A stretch of DNA of 9,160 nt from Clostridiales bacterium (lineage in GTDB: Bacteria; Bacillota; Clostridia; Monoglobales; Firm-18). The position numbers and the translations under genes are program-made. The notes under the pieces were generated by a model. That model made no database searches. It worked only from the letters and a program-made list of their open reading frames with translations, and was not told the origin of the DNA. The DNA lies in the NCBI GenBank assembly GCA_031255355.1, contig JAIRSR010000099.1:1-9160 (forward strand), in the 5' to 3' direction. Below, in pieces: positions 1-7,296 of this stretch (position 1 is the stretch's first letter; each line of letters opens with the position of its first letter).

Positions 1-27
1 TACCGACTGCTGCGGGAGGTGCCGTAA
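1..27 (+). CDS. C-terminal end of an upstream gene (partial, unidentified)
   Basis: Reading frame 1 is open from the window edge and encodes YRLLREVP followed by a TAA stop at 25-27. The stop lies 3 bases before the GTG start of the first GH130 gene, and that gene's Shine-Dalgarno lies inside these last codons. This spacing is what a preceding gene of the same operon would give. Eight residues are far too few to assign a family, and an open frame this short could also be chance. Confidence 0.35.
   Translation, partial: YRLLREVP
15..20 (+). promoter_or_regulatory. Shine-Dalgarno that decides the GTG start of the first GH130 gene
   Basis: GGAGGT at 15-20 is followed by a 10-base spacer and GTG at 31. 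No ATG lies in frame near the conserved GH130 N-terminus; the next in-frame Met is residue 47, inside the first beta-blade. The SD plus the GTG is therefore the best start. Confidence 0.7.
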
Positions 28-30
28 GCC

Positions 31-1032
31 GTGGAATTTGAACAGTTGCGCTCTCATTCGGTCATTACGAAACACCCGCTGAACCCGATTCTATCCGCTA
101 AGGACGTGCCGTATCCGTCGCGCTGTGTGTTTAACGCGGGGGTGACGAAGTACCAAGGGAAGTATGTCATGATCTTCCGCAACGATTACGGCTACCTCGG
201 CGGCTGCCTGTTCGAGGGCTGTAATTTGGGCATTGCGCTTTCCGACGACGGTATTCATTGGGAAGTGGGCGCGGAGCCGTTTATGACGTTGGAAAAGGCG
301 GCGATGCCGGAGTGTAAACGGCTGTACGACCCGCGCTTAACTGTGATCGACGGCGTGTTGTATCTGTGCTTCGCCTTTGATACCGCGCACGGCATCCGGG
401 GCGGTACGGCGCGGGTGCGGGAGGATTTTAGCGGTATGGAAATTCTTAGCCTTAGCGCGCCGGATAACCGCAATATGACGCTGTTTCCGGAAAAAATCGG
501 CGGGAAGTTCGTCCGCTTGGAACGCCCCTTTACCGTCTATTCGCGCGGGGGGAAAGACCGCTTTGACCTATGGCTGGCGCGTTCCCCCGATTGCGTGTAT
601 TGGGGCGAACACGCGCTTGTGTTGGCGGTGGAACACGTTCCCTACGCCAATGACAAAATCGGGCCGGGCGCACCGCCGATCAAGACGAAAAAGGGGTGGC
701 TCACCGTCTTTCACGCGGTAGACCTTGACCCGAACAGAGGCAAGCGCGGTTGGGAGGATACGTGGAAAAAGCGGTACAGCGCGGGGATTATGCTGCTTGA
801 CCTTGACGACCCGCGCAAGGTGGTTGGGATGTCCAAACTGCCGCTGATTGCGCCGGAATCGCCCGACGAAACGGAGGACGGCTTCCGCGCCGGCGTGATT
901 TTCCCCGGCGGCATGATTTTAGAGGAGAGCGGCGAGGTGAAAATTTACTACGGTTCCGCAGATACCGTCGAATGTCTGGCGACTGCGGACGCGGAGGAGT
1001 TACTGCGGCTATGCGTTGAGCCAAAGCATTAA
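31..1032 (+). CDS. GH130 family beta-mannoside phosphorylase/hydrolase (first copy)
   Basis: Predicted cytoplasmic five-bladed beta-propeller enzyme of glycoside hydrolase family 130, which splits beta-D-mannosides, usually by phosphorolysis to alpha-mannose 1-phosphate. The 333 residues match the usual family length and there is no signal peptide. Visible family landmarks are VFNAGVTKYQGKYVMIFR (33-50), SDDGIHW (71-77), YDPR (99-102, with the likely catalytic Asp100), NRNMTLFPEKI (146-156), ERP (164-166), KIGPGAPP (209-216), FH (227-228), YSAGIMLLDLDDP (259-271) and YYGSADT (306-312). Arg147, Arg165, Lys209, His228 and Tyr259 sit where phosphorylase-type GH130s bind phosphate, as judged by recalled motifs rather than an alignment. 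This favours a phosphorylase over the hydrolytic GH130 branch. Translation starts at GTG after GGAGGT. The stop TAA is fused to the SD of the PL8 gene, so the two are almost certainly co-transcribed. The acceptor sugar cannot be read from the sequence. Confidence 0.92.
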   Translation: MEFEQLRSHSVITKHPLNPILSAKDVPYPSRCVFNAGVTKYQGKYVMIFRNDYGYLGGCLFEGCNLGIALSDDGIHWEVGAEPFMTLEKAAMPECKRLYDPRLTVIDGVLYLCFAFDTAHGIRGGTARVREDFSGMEILSLSAPDNRNMTLFPEKIGGKFVRLERPFTVYSRGGKDRFDLWLARSPDCVYWGEHALVLAVEHVPYANDKIGPGAPPIKTKKGWLTVFHAVDLDPNRGKRGWEDTWKKRYSAGIMLLDLDDPRKVVGMSKLPLIAPESPDETEDGFRAGVIFPGGMILEESGEVKIYYGSADTVECLATADAEELLRLCVEPKH

Positions 1033-1036
1033 GGAG
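1031..1036 (+). promoter_or_regulatory. Shine-Dalgarno fused to the stop codon of the first GH130 gene
   Basis: AAGGAG uses the last two bases of the TAA stop (1030-1032) and lies 8 bases before the ATG at 1045. This arrangement fits translational coupling of the GH130 and PL8 genes. Confidence 0.65.
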
Positions 1037-1044
1037 CGGCGTTT

Positions 1045-4000
1045 ATGAAAAGGCTTGTCACACTATTCCTGTTGATTATCACGTCTATGCCGTCGGCGGG
1101 CGTTCGCGCGTCCGTTGACGAGTTTGACCTGCTGCGGGAAAAATGGGTCGGTGTGTTATCCGGCGGCGGGGATTACGACACGCAAAGCGACGTATATCAA
1201 CGCCGTATCGCCCCGAGGGTTGCGGAACACACCGCCGCCGCGCGTCTGTTTTGGGAACGCATGGTGCCAAGCGCAAACAGGGTGAATGACTTTGACGGTT
1301 CCTTTTTGTGGCAGGATTTGCAGGTGGGGAACACAATGGACATGTATGGCAGAGATTCCTCGAAAATGTCACTGACCTATTCGCGGCTGTCCGCTATGGC
1401 GTTGGCGTGTGTGCAGAAAGGCTCGGATTTATTCGGCGACGCGGCGTTGATCGCGGAGGTGATCGGCGCGTTGGATTGGCTGTATACCTACAAATATAAC
1501 GAGAACACGCCGAAAAACAACAGAGACCCCGCCGCCGTAAAGGACAATTGGTATTATTGGGAAATCAGTATCCCCACGCATTTGAACAATATACAGGCGA
1601 TGCTGTACGAACATCTGACGGCGGCGCAAATCGCGAATTATCAAAAGGGCATTGATAAGCAAATTTCCACATTGGGCGCGGCGGCGACGGGCGCGAACAG
1701 GCTCTCGCAATGTTCGCTGTTGGCGGTGGGCGGCATTGTCAAAAGGGACGGCGATAAACTCCGTTACGCCCGCGACCAAATCAGTCCCGCGCTTGCCTAC
1801 ACCGCCGCAGACGACGGTTTTTACCCGGACGGCGCGTTTATTCAGCACCATTCCGTACCGTACAACAGCGCGTATGGCTTGACTGCGCTCGCGAACCTTA
1901 GCAATATCTTGTATTTGTTGGAAAATACAAGTTACCGCCTGACGGATTCCAACGCGGCAAACATCTATGAATGGGTGGAAAACGCCTTTCTCCCCACCTC
2001 CTATGAGGGGCGGTCGATGGATTCCGTGGCGGGGCGGTCCATCGCGCGGGCGGGGTACCGCTATGACTTTTTGGAAACGCTGACAAAACTCGCCTTTTTC
2101 GCGCCGGAGCCGAAAGCGTCCTATTATAAAAGCGTGGTAAAACGCTGGGTAGAGGATAACGCGTACTATGATTATTACGAAAATATCAGCAATATCTTTA
2201 CCCTTTCCCGCTTGGATTTGATTCTGACGGACAGCGCGGTCACCCGTGCGCCGGATTCGGATTTTTACAAGCAGTTTTACAATATGGAGCGTTTCGTCCT
2301 CACCCGCCCGAATTATTCCTTTAACGCCGCGATGTATTCGGAACGCATACGGAATTATGAATCCATCAACGGCGAAAATACGCAAGGGTGGCATACGGGG
2401 AGCGGTATGACATATCTGTATAATTCCGATTTGGCGCAATATGACGACGGTTACTTCGCGACGGTAGACCGCTACCGCCTGCCCGGGACGACGGTGGTGA
2501 AACACACGACGCAACGCGCGGACGCGTTCACCAACCACTTCGCGGGCGGCGCGGAACACGCGGGGCGGTACGGCGTATCCGCCATGCGGTATGAAGCGGC
2601 GGAGGATACGGCGGGCGGCAAGCATACTTTAACCGCTGACAAGGCGTGGTTTATGTTGGACGACGAAATTGTCTGTTTGGGCGCGGATATTACCTCGGCA
2701 ACGGCGGGCGACGATATAGAAACGGTAATCGAAAACAGGAAGTTGAACGCTTTGGGGGAAAACCGCTTCACCGTCAACGGCGTTACCAAGCCGCAATACC
2801 CCGGTTACGCGGAATCGATACGGAGCGTCAGCTGGGCGCACTTGGAGGGGAATCCCTCACTGCTGCGGGGCAAGGCGGCAAGCGGTATCGGCTATTACTT
2901 CCCGACCGCCGTCACGATCGACGCGAAGCGGGAGGCGCGGACGGATAGTTGGCGGTCTGTCAACGCGACGGCAAGCACGGCGTTGCTTACGCGCAATTAC
3001 CTTAGTATGTCTGCGGCGCACGGCACAACGCCAAGCGGGAAGACCTACGCGTATGTGTTGCTGCCCGATCGATCAGCGGAGGATACGGCGCGTTACGCGG
3101 CGAACCCCGATATTGAGGTCGTCGCGAACGACGCGTTGGCGCAGGCGGTTTTGGAAAAGAAAAACAACCTGTTCGGCGCGGTGTTCCGTCAGAACCAAAG
3201 AGTTGCGGCGGGAAGCGTCGTATGCTATAATAAGGCTGTTGTGATGACGTCGGACAGCGGCGGCGTGACGGAGATTTCCGTCGCGGACCCGACGCGGCAA
3301 AACCCGGGCAAGATTCTGCTGGAGTTGGACGGAGCCTTTTACGGCGTGGAGAGTGCCGACCCCGGCGTTTGCGTCACGCAAGCGGGCGGGAAAGTGTATC
3401 TTTCTGTTTCCGTAGCGGCGTCGCGCGGCAAGACCTTTCACGCGCGGCTGTACAGTCAGCCGACGGAGCAGCCGCCGTATTGGTTCGCGCCGGAACCGCC
3501 GGAGGGATTGACTTTCAGCGGCGGGGAACTGCGTTGGAGCGCGGTGTTCGGCGCGGCGGGGTATACGGTGTACCGTGCCGGCGGCGCGGAGTCCGCGTTT
3601 GAGCCGCTTGCGGACGTTGCGCAAAATTGTTATACGGATACGGCGTTTTTGATGGATACGGATTGCTATTACAAAGTGACGGCCTACGGCGGCGGTGCGC
3701 AATCGGAATTTTCGGAAGTTGCGGCTTCGCTGTACGGCAAAAAGCAATACTTGATCGATGAGGACTTCGACGGCTTTGCCGTTGGTGAGTTTGACGGCGG
3801 CGGGTGGACGTTTCGCGACGCGCCGAACAGTTGCGGCATTGTTTCCGTCGGCGACGGCGATCATGTACTGAAAATTTACAGAATCAGCGATACCAACCTA
3901 TCCACGGTAAGCCGCGCCTTTCCCGCGCCGCCGGCGGGGGGAACGCTCACCATAGAAGCGGAGGTAGTCCCCGACGGTCAGCCGAACGACTATAAGACGC

Positions 4001-4593
4001 TGTTGGCGGCGGGGGACGGTGACGGCAAGGCGGCGGTTCACGTCTACAGCCAAAAGGGGAGTATGTATGTTTACAACGGCGATACCGTCAACACGAAAAC
4101 AACGGTGCTGGACGGTACCGTGGACGTTTACAGGCCGTATCGGTTACAAGCGGTGATTGACACGGCGGCAAGGCGGTTTGATTTGTACGTGGACGGCGCG
4201 TTAAAGGCTTCGGGCTTGAGGTTTCGGGACAGCGCGGCGGGGATTCCGTCGTCCGTCAGTTTCGCGCCGGGCAATAACCATAATACGCTGACAGTCGCGG
4301 CGGTGAAAGTCTATTATACGAGCGATGAAGTCAAGCGCAACACGCTCACGGTGCGTGACGGTACCGCCGTCGTGACGGTGCATAATACGACGGACGAAAC
4401 GCTGGACGCGTTGGGGGTGCTTGTGACGTATGAGGGCGGGCGGCTGTACGGCGTGAAGTTCCGCGAACTGCGCTTCCCGCCGAACGCCGCGCGGACGCTC
4501 ACGGAGGCGGTGGGCGATAAAAAAACCGTGTTTTTATTGTTGGACAGCGCGACGCGCCTCAAGCCGCTGATTCACAAATTAACGAATGAATGA
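1045..4593 (+). CDS. Secreted multidomain polysaccharide lyase family 8 (hyaluronate/chondroitin AC/xanthan lyase type)
   Basis: Predicted extracellular lyase that cuts uronic-acid-containing polysaccharide by beta-elimination. The 1182-residue product begins with a signal peptide (KR, then a hydrophobic run to about 15; likely cleavage after VRA at 22). The alpha/alpha toroid (about 30-390) carries DNWYYWEISIP (167-177), TGANR with Asn218, the GAFIQHHSVPY segment (263-273) with His268, Tyr277 in AYG, and Arg331/Arg335 in GRSIAR. Asn-His-Tyr-Arg spacing (50, 9 and 54) equals that of the Asn349/His399/Tyr408/Arg462 set known from pneumococcal hyaluronate lyase, so the active site looks intact. 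The beta-sandwich part holds NGEN (442-445), GWHTGSGMTYLYNSDLAQY (448-466), RLPGTT (478-483) and ENRK (563-566). A Lyase_8 C-terminal part with YAYVLLPD follows from about 667. Added modules are an Fn3-like domain (about 812-897), a LamG/concanavalin-like jelly roll (about 903-1094) and a C-terminal beta domain (about 1098-1182) ending KPLI. No LPXTG, S-layer or transmembrane anchor is seen. The PL8 assignment is firm; the substrate is not. Confidence 0.95.
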   Translation: MKRLVTLFLLIITSMPSAGVRASVDEFDLLREKWVGVLSGGGDYDTQSDVYQRRIAPRVAEHTAAARLFWERMVPSANRVNDFDGSFLWQDLQVGNTMDMYGRDSSKMSLTYSRLSAMALACVQKGSDLFGDAALIAEVIGALDWLYTYKYNENTPKNNRDPAAVKDNWYYWEISIPTHLNNIQAMLYEHLTAAQIANYQKGIDKQISTLGAAATGANRLSQCSLLAVGGIVKRDGDKLRYARDQISPALAYTAADDGFYPDGAFIQHHSVPYNSAYGLTALANLSNILYLLENTSYRLTDSNAANIYEWVENAFLPTSYEGRSMDSVAGRSIARAGYRYDFLETLTKLAFFAPEPKASYYKSVVKRWVEDNAYYDYYENISNIFTLSRLDLILTDSAVTRAPDSDFYKQFYNMERFVLTRPNYSFNAAMYSERIRNYESINGENTQGWHTGSGMTYLYNSDLAQYDDGYFATVDRYRLPGTTVVKHTTQRADAFTNHFAGGAEHAGRYGVSAMRYEAAEDTAGGKHTLTADKAWFMLDDEIVCLGADITSATAGDDIETVIENRKLNALGENRFTVNGVTKPQYPGYAESIRSVSWAHLEGNPSLLRGKAASGIGYYFPTAVTIDAKREARTDSWRSVNATASTALLTRNYLSMSAAHGTTPSGKTYAYVLLPDRSAEDTARYAANPDIEVVANDALAQAVLEKKNNLFGAVFRQNQRVAAGSVVCYNKAVVMTSDSGGVTEISVADPTRQNPGKILLELDGAFYGVESADPGVCVTQAGGKVYLSVSVAASRGKTFHARLYSQPTEQPPYWFAPEPPEGLTFSGGELRWSAVFGAAGYTVYRAGGAESAFEPLADVAQNCYTDTAFLMDTDCYYKVTAYGGGAQSEFSEVAASLYGKKQYLIDEDFDGFAVGEFDGGGWTFRDAPNSCGIVSVGDGDHVLKIYRISDTNLSTVSRAFPAPPAGGTLTIEAEVVPDGQPNDYKTLLAAGDGDGKAAVHVYSQKGSMYVYNGDTVNTKTTVLDGTVDVYRPYRLQAVIDTAARRFDLYVDGALKASGLRFRDSAAGIPSSVSFAPGNNHNTLTVAAVKVYYTSDEVKRNTLTVRDGTAVVTVHNTTDETLDALGVLVTYEGGRLYGVKFRELRFPPNAARTLTEAVGDKKTVFLLLDSATRLKPLIHKLTNE

Positions 4594-4615
4594 ACGAATG
4601 AACAAATTAACAAAT
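4574..4615 (+). repeat. Short A-rich tandem/direct repeat spanning the PL8 stop codon
   Basis: ACAAATTAAC occurs at 4574-4583 and again at 4602-4611. Between them AACGAATGAA occurs at 4581-4590 and 4593-4602, built from GAAT/GAAC four-base units. The TGA stop of the PL8 gene (4591-4593) lies inside. The stretch is A-rich and GC-poor compared with both flanking genes. It has no hairpin-plus-T-run, so it does not look like a terminator. Confidence 0.6.
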
Positions 4616-4635
4616 ACAGAAACAGGAGGGGCATT

Positions 4636-5625
4636 ATGAGCGTAATCGTAAACGGTAGCCCGCTGCCGAATCTTCCGTGGGCGGAAAAACCGAAAGGCTA
4701 TGGCGGCGCGGTTTGGCGGTATGACGGCAACCCGATCATACCGCGTGATTTGATTCCGTCCGCCAACAGCATTTTCAACAGCGCGGTGACGCCGTTCGGG
4801 GACGGCTTCGCGGGGGTGTTCCGCTGTGACGACAAAAGCAGGTACATGGATTTACACGCGGGATTTTCTAAGGACGGAATCCGATGGACGTTAGAGGACG
4901 AGGTCATCCGCTTTACGGCGGGGGACGCGGAAGTGTTAAAATCAGACCACCGCTACGACCCTCGGGTGTGCTTTATCGAGGACAGGTATTACATCACGTG
5001 GTGCAACGGCTACCACGGACCGACCATAGGCATGGGCTACACCTTTGACTTCAAAACCTTTTACGCTATGGAAAACGCGTTTTTGCCGTGCAACCGAAAC
5101 GGCGTGTTGTTCCCGAGGAAAATCAACGGACAGTATATGATGCTCTCCCGCCCGTCCGACTACGGGCATACGCCGTTCGGCGATATTTTCCTCAGCCGAA
5201 GCCCTGATTTGACCTATTGGGGCGGGCATAGGCATGTGATGCACACGGTGGACGAGGCGAACAGTTGGCAAAAGACGAAAATCGGCGCGGGCCCCATTCC
5301 GATTGAAACGACGGAGGGGTGGCTGATTTTCTACCACGGCGTACTTACGTCGTGCAACGGCTATGTGTACAGTTTCGGCGCGGCAATCACCGATATAGAC
5401 GAGCCGTGGCGGGTGAAATACCGCACAAGGCCGTACTTGCTTTCGCCGCAAACGCTGTATGAGTGCGTGGGCGACGTGCCGAACGTGGTGTTTCCCTGCG
5501 CGGCTCTGACGGACGCGGATACGGGCAGAATCGCCGTATACTACGGCTGCGCGGATACGACGACGGGGCTGTGCTTTTGCCGCGCGGAAGAGTTGATTGC
5601 GTTTATTAAAAACAATTCATATTAG
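4636..5625 (+). CDS. GH130 family beta-mannoside phosphorylase (second, divergent copy)
   Basis: Second predicted cytoplasmic GH130 enzyme, 329 residues, without a signal peptide. The core family landmarks are all present: IFNSAVTPFGDGFAGVFR (46-63), YDPR (107-110, likely catalytic Asp108), NRNGVLFPRKI (153-163), SRP (171-173), KIGAGPIPI (215-223), YHG (233-235), YSFGAAITDID (245-255) and YYGCADT (302-308). Arg154, Arg172, Lys215, His234 and Tyr245 are candidates for phosphate contacts, which points to a phosphorylase. The ITWCNGYHGPTIG stretch and SRPSDYGHTPFGDIF resemble the branch containing beta-1,4-mannosyl-N-acetylglucosamine and mannooligosaccharide phosphorylases; this is recalled resemblance, not a measured match. 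It differs strongly from the first copy in the N-terminus and between the motifs, so it is not a recent duplicate and probably has a different acceptor or linkage preference. The start ATG follows AGGAGGGG (4624-4631). The stop TAG overlaps the SD of the next gene, which encodes the importer's binding protein, linking mannoside breakdown to uptake. Confidence 0.92.
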   Translation: MSVIVNGSPLPNLPWAEKPKGYGGAVWRYDGNPIIPRDLIPSANSIFNSAVTPFGDGFAGVFRCDDKSRYMDLHAGFSKDGIRWTLEDEVIRFTAGDAEVLKSDHRYDPRVCFIEDRYYITWCNGYHGPTIGMGYTFDFKTFYAMENAFLPCNRNGVLFPRKINGQYMMLSRPSDYGHTPFGDIFLSRSPDLTYWGGHRHVMHTVDEANSWQKTKIGAGPIPIETTEGWLIFYHGVLTSCNGYVYSFGAAITDIDEPWRVKYRTRPYLLSPQTLYECVGDVPNVVFPCAALTDADTGRIAVYYGCADTTTGLCFCRAEELIAFIKNNSY

Positions 5626-5630
5626 GAGGT
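5624..5630 (+). promoter_or_regulatory. Shine-Dalgarno overlapping the stop codon of the second GH130 gene
   Basis: AGGAGGT begins within the TAG stop (5623-5625) and lies 6 bases before the ATG at 5637. It is a near-perfect SD, suited to the high expression expected of a solute-binding protein, and suggests coupling to the GH130 gene. Confidence 0.7.
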
Positions 5631-5636
5631 ATCGCT

Positions 5637-7256
5637 ATGAAAGGGAAAATGACAGGGTGGTTGGCTGCCGCGCTTGCGGCGGCTATGCTCTCCGGCTGCG
5701 GCGGGGGAGGCTTGGAACGATCGGGCGGTGCGCCGGGCGGGTCGTTCCAAAAAACGACGGAGGATGCCTATCCGCTGCAAACAGACCAAACCATTACCTA
5801 TTGGTGTGATTTGAGCGGTCATGTATCCGCGCACTCCAGAAGTTTGAACGAAACGGAGTTGGCAAAAATCCTCACGCGCAAAACGGGCGTCGGCGTGGAA
5901 TTTAGACACCCTGCGGCAGGCGGCGCGGGCAACAGCAAGGAGCAGTTCAACCTCATGATCGCGTCGGGCGATTTGCCGGACGTCATCGAAACGAATTGGA
6001 TCGATTATCCGGGCGGCCCGGAACGCGCGATAGAGGAAAATGTGATTTTGGGCTTGAATGACGTAATCGCTATGGTTTCGCCGAATTTGACGAAGTTTTA
6101 CGGTGCGCACCCGGAATATCAACGGCAGATGGAAACGGTATCGGGGCAGTTGTATCATTATCCCTTTGCCCTCGGCGACGACAAACTCATGACATATATC
6201 GGCCCTATGATCCGCGCGGATTTGCTTGCCAAGGTCGGTATGACCGCGCCGGAAACGGTCGGCGAGTGGGACGCGGTTCTGCGGGCGTTCAAGCGTGAGG
6301 GCGTGAAGGCGCCGCTGACCATGAAGTTGGATAATACCAATTTGGCGAACGTCAGTCCGTTTTTGGCGGCATACGGCTTGGCGGGGACGTTTTACGCGGA
6401 GGACGGCAAGGTGAAATTCGGGCCGTATGAGCCGCGCTTCAAGGACTATATGCGGCAACTCGCGGCGTGGTACCAAGACGGTATTTTAGACAGCAATTTC
6501 ATGGACACCGACGCGAAGCGGATTACCGCGCTGGTCGCGGGCGGGGACGTTGGCGCGGCGTTCGGGAGCGCGGGCGGCGACTTCGGCAAGTGGATTCCCG
6601 CACTGCGGGAAATGGTTCCGTCAGCGGAGTTTATGCCGATTCAATATCCCGCTTCGGCAAAGGGCGTAACACCGATGTACGGGCAAAAGAACCTGCCGAT
6701 CAGCACCCACGGCGCGGCGATTTCCGGCACCAGCAAAAATGTGGAACTTGCCGCGAGATTTTTGGATTACGGTTACTCCGACGAGGGGCATATGGTTTAT
6801 AACTTCGGCGAGGAGGGCGTAAGTTACGTTATGAAAGACGGCGTTCCGACGTACACCGACTTGGTGACGGACCCCGAAAAAAACGGCGGCGTTGTAATCG
6901 GCGCGGGGATTGGCAGATATGCCAGAGCGTCCTACAACGGACCGTTCGTGCAGGACGCGCACTATTTAGACCAATTCTATTCCTTGACGGAGCAAAAGCA
7001 AGCGTTGGACGTATGGCCGAATACCGATACACTGACGTACAAATTGCCGATTAGCCTGTTGACCGCAGAGGAGAACAAGGAGTACACAACGTTGATTCAA
7101 GATATTGACACCTACAGGCAAGCGGAATTTTATAAGTTGATTACAGGCAAATCCACCGATTTTGACAATTACTTCAAGGAGTTAAAAGACAGAGGCATTG
7201 AACGGGCGGTTGAAATTCAACAGGCGGCGTATGACAGGTACAAAAGCAGGGGTTGA
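5637..7256 (+). CDS. Lipoprotein sugar-binding protein of an ABC importer (LplA/LipO type)
   Basis: Predicted extracytoplasmic solute-binding lipoprotein that captures oligosaccharides for the permeases encoded downstream. The N-terminus has two lysines, a hydrophobic run and the lipobox LSGC, with the lipidated Cys at residue 21, followed by a Gly/Ser-rich tether. The mature part is of the large (about 500-residue) family-1 binding-protein type usual with LplB/YtcP permeases. Landmarks are FNLMIASGDLPDVIETNW near 103-120, the GPMIRADLLAKVGM segment near 190-204 with the following VGEWDAVLRAFK, STHGAAISGTSKNVELAARF near 356-375, and YNFGEEGVSY near 388-397. Full length is 539 residues and no disruption is seen. 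Its position directly after a GH130 gene suggests the ligand is a mannose-containing oligosaccharide, probably a product of the PL8 lyase; this is inference. Binding proteins of this class cannot be given a ligand from sequence alone. Confidence 0.93.
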   Translation: MKGKMTGWLAAALAAAMLSGCGGGGLERSGGAPGGSFQKTTEDAYPLQTDQTITYWCDLSGHVSAHSRSLNETELAKILTRKTGVGVEFRHPAAGGAGNSKEQFNLMIASGDLPDVIETNWIDYPGGPERAIEENVILGLNDVIAMVSPNLTKFYGAHPEYQRQMETVSGQLYHYPFALGDDKLMTYIGPMIRADLLAKVGMTAPETVGEWDAVLRAFKREGVKAPLTMKLDNTNLANVSPFLAAYGLAGTFYAEDGKVKFGPYEPRFKDYMRQLAAWYQDGILDSNFMDTDAKRITALVAGGDVGAAFGSAGGDFGKWIPALREMVPSAEFMPIQYPASAKGVTPMYGQKNLPISTHGAAISGTSKNVELAARFLDYGYSDEGHMVYNFGEEGVSYVMKDGVPTYTDLVTDPEKNGGVVIGAGIGRYARASYNGPFVQDAHYLDQFYSLTEQKQALDVWPNTDTLTYKLPISLLTAEENKEYTTLIQDIDTYRQAEFYKLITGKSTDFDNYFKELKDRGIERAVEIQQAAYDRYKSRG

Positions 7257-7261
7257 TTAAA

Positions 7262-7296
7262 GAAACCCGCTTTTGAACCGTTTTTGAAACGCTTTT
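7262..7296 (+). repeat. Three imperfect tandem copies of a GAAACGCTTTT-like unit
   Basis: GAAACCCGCTTTT (7262-7274), GAACCGTTTTT (7275-7285) and GAAACGCTTTT (7286-7296) follow each other without gaps, each with GAA, a C/G core and a T tract. They start just after the stop of the binding-protein gene. Function is unknown; regularly spaced protein-binding sites are one possibility, chance in a low-complexity spacer another. Confidence 0.45.

Noticed and set aside
1429..2625. Long minus-strand open frame of 398 codons opposite the PL8 gene
   Set aside because: It lies entirely inside the well-supported PL8 catalytic region. Its product is rich in Arg, Ile and Val without a recognisable domain, which is what the reverse complement of GCG/CGC/GAT-rich codons yields. 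No SD or conserved motif supports it.
3073..3864. Minus-strand open frame of 263 codons opposite the PL8 C-terminal half
   Set aside because: Arg-rich shadow of the coding strand; the forward frame carries clear PL8, Fn3-like and jelly-roll sequence across the same bases.
4594..4635. Terminator or promoter between the PL8 and second GH130 genes
   Set aside because: The 42 bases are an A-rich repeat plus an SD; no inverted repeat, T-run or convincing -35/-10 pair is present.
5622..6476. Minus-strand open frame of 284 codons opposite the binding-protein gene
   Set aside because: Complement shadow of a full-length lipoprotein gene with lipobox and SD; the reverse product has no family features.
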